A stretch of DNA of 24,557 nucleotides. Source: a virus. The first letter of the stretch is position 1, and each line of letters begins with the position of its first letter. The translations under genes and the position numbers were made by a program. The DNA lies in the IMG/VR virus record IMGVR_UViG_3300042361_000037, positions 1 to 24,557 of that record; one strand, written 5' to 3'. The notes beneath the pieces are model-generated. The model saw only the letters and a program-made list of their open reading frames with translations, searched no databases and was not told the origin of the DNA. Below, in pieces: positions 14,557 to 21,072 of this stretch.

Positions 14557-17084
14557 AGGTAATTCTTTCCTCTGAACGTGCTAAGTGATATGCCATGTTT
14601 AGCCAGTTCATCTTGTTTTTGTGCACCAATTGACGCTGTGGTTGAATCCCCACCCATTTCAGCAACAGGTTTCTTTTTCAGAGGATTCACTTTGCCATTC
14701 TTGTCATTGATTTCGCCCATGTCACGCCCAATGCCTTCGCCACCAGCAGCCATGGACATGCCAGTTTCTATGCCTTTGTCGATGGCTTCTTTGAACGTGT
14801 TTTTGGCTTGCGAGAGGGTGAGCTTGCCTTTAAAGCGGCTGGCTTCGTGGATGTTTTTGGTGCTGGCTTCGGCACTGGCACTGGCACTTGTTCCTGCACT
14901 GTTACCACTGGAACTTCCACTTCCACTTTCGGTAATGGCTCTGGTACTACTACGACCGGAACTTCCACTTTCGGCAATGGTTGTGGCTCCGGTGCTGACT
15001 CCGGCACTACGGCTGGTGCTTCCACTTTCGGCAATGGTTGTGGCTCCGGTTCCACTGGCGGTTTGCTCTTCACAAAGAAACTTTTCACGAATTTCAACAT
15101 TTACATTCTCCTTTAATTTAACTATGTAACCTTTGTCTGTCTTAACGACTTCACCACCTTTGGTGTGTGCGTCTTTAGCAGCATTGTTTCGTATTGCATA
15201 TACTTTAGGCTTGTTGCCTGATGCAATATATGTAGCTCCATCTTTTACGGCAGTTCTTTCACCACTGATACTTTCGGAGACAAACATGGATTTTCCGAGC
15301 GTCAATAGATTGTATGCACCAGAATCAGACATTTCTGTGTGGTCCACGTGCTCCTCAACTTCCTGCTCTTCCACTTCTGCATCTCCATTGCCAGTCAGCA
15401 TCTTCATTGCTTTTTGTAGCTCTTCTGGGGTATCAGCTTTGAAAGTAACTGAAACGGCCTCAAAAAGATTCTGAAAATCTTCGTTGATAGACTCTTTGAC
15501 TGGTTTCTTGGGCACAGGCTTTTGGCTACTAGCTCCACTCATAGGAACTTCAGCAGTTTTCTTAATCATCTTTTGCTGTTCAGCGTGTGTTGGATCCTGC
15601 ACCAAAGTTCCGTGAACTGTGTGATGTGTGACTTTACCATTCTTACCATATCGGCCATAGCCATAGTATTGTAGCCCAAGGCGTCTAGCTTCATCAGTTG
15701 CTTTGTTTTCGCCCTCAGCGGAGTGTGGAATAGACAGTTCCGTGCCTTTCTTAGGAACAGGCAAGGTGTCTTTCTTCTGTAGTTCACCAGCAACCCAAGC
15801 CTTAGCTTGCTCATTCTTAGGTGGTGCTTGAACAAACTTTTGGACAGTCTTGAAGATGTTGTTCATCTCTTCTTTCTTGGCTTTGACCACTTCTGGTGCT
15901 GCGGTGCGCAAGTCTTCAGAGTTATCAAATTCAATATAGCTGTTGCCAAACAACTTAGCCATCTCTGGGCGTGAATTGTTTACTGCGTCCCACTTTTCTT
16001 TACGAATATTCTCAGGAACTGTACGACCACCTCTTTGCCCACGCTCAACGTTTCTCTGTGCAGAAATTTCATCGCGTGTAACAACGGCAACCATAGAAGT
16101 TTCATAGCCAATTTCTTCTAAGTTTTTCTTTATCTTGGCATACTTTGCGGGATCATCGCCTGTGCCATTGATAATGATGCCGTTGCGACCCAACAGCGCC
16201 AGCTTCTGCTTCAACTCTGTCATGTCTTTTGCTTTACCGCGAACAAGTGTCCGTGCATCAGCTTCAGTCTCTGGCATTTTCTTGTCCAGATTATTCTTGT
16301 CCATCAGAAACTCAAGTGCTTTGTCTGAGTTGATTTCAATCAAGCCATGACCAGCAAGTGTGTTATCCAACACATAGTCTTTACCTGAGCCTGGACCGCC
16401 CGATAGAAACACAGCCTTGAAGATGCCTTTATCGTGGACACCCTCAGATAGGATCATCTGAATTTGTGATCGGAAATCTTCTTTGACTTGCATTCCCTTG
16501 CGCACATCATTATACAATTCTTTAGCGTGTTCTGGCGCTACGTGACTTGGAATGCCTTTTTTGAATTCTTTGAAGTTGCCTTTTGATGCATGGCTACGCA
16601 TCTTGGATGCAGACATACCAGATACACCCTCAGCATCAGGATCACGCTCACCAGCGGAGTGTACGTGAATACCACGAAACTTGAAGTATCCATGCGTACC
16701 TTTTACGCCATTGTATTTGTGTAAAATCTTCTCATACTCACCAGTTCTATCGGATCCTGCAACCATGTGCAAATGTGTAGCGCCAGCTTTGTGGAGTTTT
16801 GATGCTTGAGCCAGAAAGTTTGGATGTTCTTTACTGGAGGTTGTGATATTCGTGTCAGGAAAATATCGTTGTGCGTGTTTGACTTTTTGCTCACCTGAGA
16901 GTGGATTCTTCTCAGCGTCCTGTGAATGCGATAGAACAACGTGGTGTGTTCCCTTCACAGATTTAGCAACATCTTTGACTTTATCAACCAGTTTTGCATG
17001 ACCGGTTGTTGGTGGATTCATGCGTCCGAACGCAAGGACCGCATGTTTTTCTGTTGTTTCTTCTAAATATTGTCTGAACTTCAT
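14553..17084 (-). CDS. Capsid cargo polyprotein candidate: nucleotidyltransferase plus zeta-like kinase (843 aa)
   Basis: Segments in order: targeting-like MKFRQYLEET (1-10); nucleotidyltransferase of the NMN-adenylyltransferase type with GRMNPPTTGH (20-29) and SGMSASKMR (155-163); LSE site (212-214) before G; P-loop kinase with GGPGSGK (229-235), NSDK (252-255), NGIIINGTGDD and RNVERGQRGGR (344-354), resembling zeta toxin; sites INE (533-535) and LFE (540-542); a small alpha/beta segment (545-665); a serine/glycine/threonine stretch with IAE, IAE and ITE each before S (684-719); IHE before A (745-747); a glycine-rich end. GGAG precedes the ATG at 17084. The serine-rich stretch is also read in another frame (see 14768-15100). 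I infer a head-packaged precursor cut by the prohead protease; a cytoplasmic multidomain enzyme is the alternative. Confidence 0.82.
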   Translation of the reverse strand: MKFRQYLEETTEKHAVLAFGRMNPPTTGHAKLVDKVKDVAKSVKGTHHVVLSHSQDAEKNPLSGEQKVKHAQRYFPDTNITTSSKEHPNFLAQASKLHKAGATHLHMVAGSDRTGEYEKILHKYNGVKGTHGYFKFRGIHVHSAGERDPDAEGVSGMSASKMRSHASKGNFKEFKKGIPSHVAPEHAKELYNDVRKGMQVKEDFRSQIQMILSEGVHDKGIFKAVFLSGGPGSGKDYVLDNTLAGHGLIEINSDKALEFLMDKNNLDKKMPETEADARTLVRGKAKDMTELKQKLALLGRNGIIINGTGDDPAKYAKIKKNLEEIGYETSMVAVVTRDEISAQRNVERGQRGGRTVPENIRKEKWDAVNNSRPEMAKLFGNSYIEFDNSEDLRTAAPEVVKAKKEEMNNIFKTVQKFVQAPPKNEQAKAWVAGELQKKDTLPVPKKGTELSIPHSAEGENKATDEARRLGLQYYGYGRYGKNGKVTHHTVHGTLVQDPTHAEQQKMIKKTAEVPMSGASSQKPVPKKPVKESINEDFQNLFEAVSVTFKADTPEELQKAMKMLTGNGDAEVEEQEVEEHVDHTEMSDSGAYNLLTLGKSMFVSESISGERTAVKDGATYIASGNKPKVYAIRNNAAKDAHTKGGEVVKTDKGYIVKLKENVNVEIREKFLCEEQTASGTGATTIAESGSTSRSAGVSTGATTIAESGSSGRSSTRAITESGSGSSSGNSAGTSASASAEASTKNIHEASRFKGKLTLSQAKNTFKEAIDKGIETGMSMAAGGEGIGRDMGEINDKNGKVNPLKKKPVAEMGGDSTTASIGAQKQDELAKHGISLSTFRGKNYL
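14768..15100 (-). CDS. Embedded overlapping gene candidate: proline-rich, basic-tailed protein (110 aa)
   Basis: This frame lies wholly inside the polyprotein gene in another frame of the same strand. It begins MLKFVKSFFVKSKPP, continues with three PEPQPLPKVE-type repeats (third shortened to PEPLPKVE), valine/proline dipeptides, and ends in a lysine-, serine- and proline-rich basic tail (SPSRKPKTRSKKPSTKA). AAAGGAG stands seven bases before its ATG, a better ribosome binding site than most genes here have. The four base substitutions between repeats 2 and 3 keep this protein unchanged but alter the polyprotein. The extended proline region and basic tail recall TonB-like spacers and DNA-binding tails; no function can be assigned. 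Confidence 0.6.
   Translation of the reverse strand: MLKFVKSFFVKSKPPVEPEPQPLPKVEAPAVVPESAPEPQPLPKVEVPVVVVPEPLPKVEVEVPVVTVQEQVPVPVPKPAPKTSTKPAALKASSPSRKPKTRSKKPSTKA
14962..15050. repeat. Tandem repeat region with two identical 32-bp units
   Basis: The 32 bases at 15019-15050 and 14962-14993 are identical and 57 bases (19 codons) apart; a shortened, diverged third unit follows at about 14910-14945. The repeats encode PEPQPLPKVE in one frame and TGATTIAESG in the other. Confidence 0.85.
15108..15114 (-). promoter_or_regulatory. Strong ribosome binding site AAAGGAG inside the polyprotein gene
   Basis: AAAGGAG on the minus strand with seven bases to the ATG at 15100. Its presence in the middle of a long gene supports translation of the embedded frame. 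Confidence 0.6.
15885..16421 (-). other. Zeta-toxin-like P-loop kinase domain
   Basis: Residues 222-400 of the polyprotein: AVFLSGGPGSGKDYVL (Walker A), NSDK after the second strand, NGIIINGTGDD as the third strand, and an arginine-rich lid ERGQRGGRTVPENI, where zeta-type kinases place their substrate and phosphate contacts. Other P-loop kinases (gluconate or polynucleotide kinase type) share parts of this pattern. Confidence 0.65.
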
Positions 17085-17138
17085 TTACTCCGCCTCTACA
17101 GCAAGTTTCATTATAGTCTATTTAGCAAAAAACAATTG

Positions 17139-17798
17139 TCAATCTCTGACTAATTCTCCAGTCCTGGCGATCATTCCTGTGCAATACACACGGTCAACCT
17201 CAACCAGCTTATCTTTTGGAATGTGCAAAAAATGCACATGTTCTGTGTCCAATTGTCCAAGAATATTGAGATTTTTCTGTAATATTTCAAAATAATCATC
17301 AGCTAGACTGGAGCACAGTGAGAACAGTCTTGTGTCCAAGCAATGTGTTGCACCAGAAACAACAGGATTCATCCATGTTTCATTGCGGCGCTTAAACACA
17401 TAATGTCCTTGCTTGTCTGTATAATATGAAATGTCAAAGCCATCATCAAGGACATATCTACCAGACAACTTGAATATTCTATCACACACGATTCCTTGCC
17501 TCTTTATGAAATTCAGCATTTCCATAAGAATGACTGTTTCACCATGACTCTTCATGCCATGAGTTGAAAACATCTTGACTGCATGATGATCATTGAAACT
17601 CACAACCTTACAATATTCTTGCAGTTCATCTATCATTCCACCAAGTGGCGCAACTGAGATATCAGCGAGAAAGATCATAGCTGTTGGATCTTTCTCACGA
17701 ATAGATTTCAGTGTGTCCAGTGTGTCGTTGAACCTCTGTATTGTATTGAAAACGCCAGCTTGTGTGAGCAAAGCGGAAGTTACGATGAATACATTCAT
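17139..17798 (-). CDS. Putative glycosyltransferase-related protein (219 aa)
   Basis: A globular protein starting MNVFIVTSALLTQAGVFNT, with a DTLKSIREKDPTAMIFLADI segment like a Rossmann-type strand-helix unit and a RIFKLSGRYVLDDGF motif. KxSGRY motifs occur in proteins near capsular and lipopolysaccharide glycosyltransferases and in phage hypotheticals, so I place it tentatively with sugar-transfer enzymes; no DxD metal motif is certain. The ATG at 17798 forms an ATGA overlap with the previous gene, which is why it is preferred over 17831. It is the last gene of the glycan cassette; 54 bases separate it from the cargo polyprotein gene. Confidence 0.7.
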   Translation of the reverse strand: MNVFIVTSALLTQAGVFNTIQRFNDTLDTLKSIREKDPTAMIFLADISVAPLGGMIDELQEYCKVVSFNDHHAVKMFSTHGMKSHGETVILMEMLNFIKRQGIVCDRIFKLSGRYVLDDGFDISYYTDKQGHYVFKRRNETWMNPVVSGATHCLDTRLFSLCSSLADDYFEILQKNLNILGQLDTEHVHFLHIPKDKLVEVDRVYCTGMIARTGELVRD

Positions 17799-18592
17799 GT
17801 GTGATTGAAGTCTCTGAATATGACAAACCAATAGTCAGGATTGACATAATTGATTTTGAAGTCGTGCGGTGACATTTTGTATGACATGAGCAACATGGAC
17901 TGATCATCATCAATCAAATCCACTTCAATGTAGTTCATTATTGCCCGTGTCATGAGTGTTGCCATTTGCTTCCACTTTTCAACTGGTGCAACGATGTGAC
18001 AGCCTTGGACGTACACATTATTTGTCTTGACGATATTGAATATAGGTTCAGCTTCGTCAGGGTTGGAGAAACAGAACAGATTGATTAGATTCTGTGTGTT
18101 GAACTTCCATTCCATTCCAGCAGGACAGAATGTATCTTCACGCACATATCCAAAGTCTAACCAAGCAGCCGTGCCTGTTGACACATGACCCATCTTAATT
18201 GCTGTATTGACAAACAAAGATTTGGCGTAATTTATGAACACATAATGTGGCGACCAATACTCAGGCATCGTTGGTTGATTCAGATGCGCAATAAACTCAG
18301 GGCGTCTTTGAATGTGTGCGATACGACTCAGTAGCTGGTTGTTGTCTTCAAAAATGTTATCAGCAACAACACAGATGATATCGTCACGATAACTCTTGAT
18401 GGTGTCAATGAATTTGCTTTCGGTGAAAACAACGATAGGATTCTTTAGCTCAGTTAGTCGCTTGAATCTGTCCAGATATGTCTGTGTGTCACGCTTTAGG
18501 TAGTGTGGCAGTTGCTGACCATTTAGAGTACCTTCCCAATTTGACCTACCAATGTCAAAGAACGCAGTTACAATTGTGACAGTCTCACTCAT
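17795..18592 (-). CDS. HtrL/YibB-like putative glycosyltransferase (265 aa)
   Basis: The N-terminus MSETVTIVTAFFDIGRSNWE matches the opening of the HtrL/YibB (WlaTC) family of enterobacterial and Campylobacter surface-glycan loci. Other landmarks are PIVVFTES, SPHYVFINYAKSLFVNTAIK and TAAWLDFGYVREDTF, the last being the likely sugar-nucleotide/metal region. The family is thought to act as glycosyltransferases in lipopolysaccharide or capsule synthesis. The ATG at 18592 overlaps the methyltransferase stop as ATGA; the upstream start at 18625 would overlap more and is less likely. Confidence 0.75.
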   Translation of the reverse strand: MSETVTIVTAFFDIGRSNWEGTLNGQQLPHYLKRDTQTYLDRFKRLTELKNPIVVFTESKFIDTIKSYRDDIICVVADNIFEDNNQLLSRIAHIQRRPEFIAHLNQPTMPEYWSPHYVFINYAKSLFVNTAIKMGHVSTGTAAWLDFGYVREDTFCPAGMEWKFNTQNLINLFCFSNPDEAEPIFNIVKTNNVYVQGCHIVAPVEKWKQMATLMTRAIMNYIEVDLIDDDQSMLLMSYKMSPHDFKINYVNPDYWFVIFRDFNHT

Positions 18593-19143
18593 TTCTTGAT
18601 CCAGTACCATACATCGTTTGCACAAGTTTGTACTTCTGCGCCGTGCTTGGCTGCAAATTCATTTACCGCACGATTTACACCTTCGATGACATTGTAATCG
18701 TGACCTGCAAAAACACCACCAGATTTTACTTTACTGAAGTAATTCTCACAGTCAATCGTGACTTGTTCGTATGTGTGTATTCCATCAATAAATATGAAAT
18801 CGAGTGAGTCATCTTCAAAATGATTGACCATATTATCCGAGAAATCACGATGCATGACGAATCTATCACCGAACTCAGCACAGTAATCCAGAATCTGTTT
18901 GTGCATGTCAACACGATCTGTCAGGAATCTACCATTCCAGTCTTCATAGTTGACATACGGATCAATACCATGCAACACCAACTCAGGTAAGTTTTTCAGC
19001 AAATAGTGTGTTGTGTGGCCTTCAGCACAGCCGATCTCCAAACCAACCTGTGGTCCCTTATCACGCAATAGTAGCAGAAGTCCTTTACCTGAACAAATCC
19101 ACTCATTGGCAGGATTAGTATTCATTACAATGTAATCGCTCAT
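18589..19143 (-). CDS. Class I SAM-dependent methyltransferase (184 aa)
   Basis: Motif I for S-adenosylmethionine binding is VGLEIGCAEG (residues 33-42), followed by HGIDPYV at the end of the second strand and LDFIFIDGIHTYEQV as the central strand. SGGVFAGHDYN closes the fold. This pattern is the Methyltransf_24 family, whose members are common in glycan and O-antigen clusters. The substrate is not visible; between glycosyltransferases it may methylate a sugar. The start has GAAAG upstream and the stop overlaps the next gene. Confidence 0.85.
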   Translation of the reverse strand: MSDYIVMNTNPANEWICSGKGLLLLLRDKGPQVGLEIGCAEGHTTHYLLKNLPELVLHGIDPYVNYEDWNGRFLTDRVDMHKQILDYCAEFGDRFVMHRDFSDNMVNHFEDDSLDFIFIDGIHTYEQVTIDCENYFSKVKSGGVFAGHDYNVIEGVNRAVNEFAAKHGAEVQTCANDVWYWIKK

Positions 19144-19152
19144 AATATTCTT

Positions 19153-20037
19153 TCATGTAGTAATAGTAAAATACTTAGGAGATGACCCAGTATCAGTTTC
19201 AGTTGTAATCTTCACATCATACTTATCATAGAAGTATTTTGTCCACTCAGGCACTCGGTCGTACTGATGCACAATAACGAAAGGCTCACCATCGGCGTTC
19301 TTAACAACACCATCTTCCATGTATGGACGATCCTCAAGTAAATATGGACCAAACTCGTCCATCTGGTCTGGTTTATTTGTCACATGTGCATTCAATGCCC
19401 AGCCATCCATCAGTGGAAGACATGTCGCCACCTCGTTCCATGGCTTGAAACTCAGCAACATATTATATGCAGCTTGATCAGCAACCCAGTCGGGACGATT
19501 ACTAGACATTTGAAATAGTGCAAAGCACAGGTCCTTGATGTATTCTGTTGTGCCCGCTAGGATGCCCACGTTGAATACTTCATGTTCTTTGATATCCTCA
19601 TAGAAGTATTGACCAAAGTTTTTGATGATGTTTTCACGATTCCATCGCTCATGCTGAATCTGGATTGCTTCCGATTGTGCTACGATACCTTTGTAGCTAC
19701 CATATAGATTGTGTAGATACAAGCTAGGATTGCTCTGAAATATCACATCACGAACATCTGTAGTGATGACATAGCGATATTTGTTATGGTACTTTTTCAG
19801 GAAATCGTAGATGTATAGGAAGCGCATCATGTGAATCATCATGTTGCCTTGCTTTGGATGCTCAACAACAGTCACACCAGCGTCTTCAATCTCTAACACA
19901 ATACTTTTCGGTGCATCAATTGCAATCAGTACAATATCACCATCGAAGCCAGTTTCTTTGATGGAATGAATCCACGGCTTGACAACGTTGAAGTCGCTGT
20001 AGTTACTAAATGCACCAATTATTAAATCTTTCGCCAT
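19153..20037 (-). CDS. Putative GT-A fold glycosyltransferase (294 aa)
   Basis: The protein opens with DLIIGAFSNYSDFNVVKPW, has a first Rossmann half through GVTVVEHPKQGN, and then YRYVITTDVRDVIFQSNP, where D94 and D97 resemble the DxD metal site of nucleotide-sugar transferases. VFNVGILAGTTEYI and DQAAYNMLL are typical acceptor-side elements of the same fold. Substrate is unknown. It starts inside the end of the preceding glycosyltransferase (16-base overlap) with AAAGGAAA upstream. Confidence 0.78.
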   Translation of the reverse strand: MAKDLIIGAFSNYSDFNVVKPWIHSIKETGFDGDIVLIAIDAPKSIVLEIEDAGVTVVEHPKQGNMMIHMMRFLYIYDFLKKYHNKYRYVITTDVRDVIFQSNPSLYLHNLYGSYKGIVAQSEAIQIQHERWNRENIIKNFGQYFYEDIKEHEVFNVGILAGTTEYIKDLCFALFQMSSNRPDWVADQAAYNMLLSFKPWNEVATCLPLMDGWALNAHVTNKPDQMDEFGPYLLEDRPYMEDGVVKNADGEPFVIVHQYDRVPEWTKYFYDKYDVKITTETDTGSSPKYFTITT

Positions 20038-20750
20038 GGATAGTTTCCTTTCAAATGCTGTTGCATCGCATTATTACCGCGAATAAAGAATGAGTCCTGT
20101 ACAGAGTCTGCGCGACTCGCCACCCTATAGTTTACAGTATATTGACCATTCGTGTCAAATGTTTTCGACTTGGCCATCATAAATGCCGAAAGAATTCTAT
20201 CAACTTCAGGTTGATCGTTAGGATGTCTAGCTCTACGATACCAATATGGAGCAAATTCTAGTGCGGCCATCTTCGGTATCATGAAACAGTTCACATCAAC
20301 AAAATTGTCACCGATCACCGATTGCCACTTACCAAGTGATTCACAGTCATCATTACAAATGTAGTTGCCATCCTGATCAACGATTTTGCGTAATGAGTAT
20401 GCCCAATCATTACCTCTTGTGAGTTGGTTAACTAGCGATTCAATGTGATTATCATCGTACCAATTGTCTTGGTCTAGAAAGCACAGGTATTCGCCCTCAG
20501 CAATAAATGTCATAGCACCATAGATACGATGACCATTGTATTGGCTATGACCTGTGTTATATGGTAATGTGAGTATACTAGCATATCGTGATCCGACAAT
20601 GGAATCTAGTGCATTTTCATAATGCTCAACTCCATCAACAACGATTAGATGCTGTATGTTCTTGTATGTTTGATTATCAACAGACCGAACTGCGTCAGCT
20701 AATTGAGCAGTTCCTGTTGTTGGTGTAATTACTGTGATCAATGGGTTCAT
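20022..20750 (-). CDS. Family 2 glycosyltransferase (242 aa)
   Basis: A typical GT2 start, PLITVITPTTGTAQLADAVR, then SVDNQTYKNIQHLIVVDG and the DxD-type metal site FLDQDNW (D93, D95). The final third is shorter than in many GT2 enzymes, as is usual for phage versions. It would transfer a sugar from a nucleotide donor in the cytoplasm. It opens a five-gene glycan cassette in which the next genes overlap or nearly touch. I see no clear ribosome binding site for the ATG at 20750. Confidence 0.88.
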   Translation of the reverse strand: MNPLITVITPTTGTAQLADAVRSVDNQTYKNIQHLIVVDGVEHYENALDSIVGSRYASILTLPYNTGHSQYNGHRIYGAMTFIAEGEYLCFLDQDNWYDDNHIESLVNQLTRGNDWAYSLRKIVDQDGNYICNDDCESLGKWQSVIGDNFVDVNCFMIPKMAALEFAPYWYRRARHPNDQPEVDRILSAFMMAKSKTFDTNGQYTVNYRVASRADSVQDSFFIRGNNAMQQHLKGNYPWRKI

Positions 20751-20766
20751 AATATAATTGAGTTAG

Positions 20767-21072
20767 TTACTGACCTGGAGTATCTCGTTTGTATCGCTTG
20801 ACTAGCAAGTCTGTGCCCTCTTGCCCTGCGCCAGCTGGTGGCAGAATGTCTGGATTAGGAGACTTCTTTTCTTCATGCACACTTTTATGTAGCTGAACTC
20901 CAGTGACTTTCTGGACCATATCCCAAGCATCCTTTGTTCGCTTGTTCTTCACATGATCATCAAATTTCTTTTTCTGTTCAGGTGTAGCTTTTTGCTTGAA
21001 TTTGATAAGTTCCATAATGCCGATGTTACCAGCATAAGATGCTTCTTTCACCAGTTCTTTGAATGACTGCAT
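20767..21072 (-). CDS. Small basic protein with capsid-targeting-like N-terminus (101 aa)
   Basis: Starting at the ATG that overlaps the previous stop (TAATG) gives MQSFKELVKEAS, a targeting-like sequence with V-K-E before A. The rest is lysine-rich and helical (KFKQKATPEQKKKFDDHVKN, DAWDMVQKVTGVQL) with a tail containing PPAGAGQEGTDLLVKRYKRD and TPGQ at the end. No family recognised. The GTG at 21084 would add four residues before the motif and is less likely. It may be a small internal head protein. Confidence 0.75.
   Translation of the reverse strand: MQSFKELVKEASYAGNIGIMELIKFKQKATPEQKKKFDDHVKNKRTKDAWDMVQKVTGVQLHKSVHEEKKSPNPDILPPAGAGQEGTDLLVKRYKRDTPGQ

Noticed and set aside
14808-15116. 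Plus-strand glycine/threonine-rich frame
   Set aside because: It is the antisense of the repeat region and looks repetitive only because the minus-strand repeats are. No ribosome binding site seen.
17105-17140. ACAATTGT palindrome with a T run as a terminator
   Set aside because: The palindrome has no loop and no GC stem, so it cannot act as a rho-independent terminator. I found no convincing terminator anywhere in the window.
17095-17150. TTGACA followed by TATAAT before the cargo polyprotein gene
   Set aside because: The spacing is 21 bases, too long for a sigma70 promoter. A GCTAAATA stretch in the same gap has two mismatches to the late box. I did not call a promoter here, though the 54-base gap is the largest between genes in the window.
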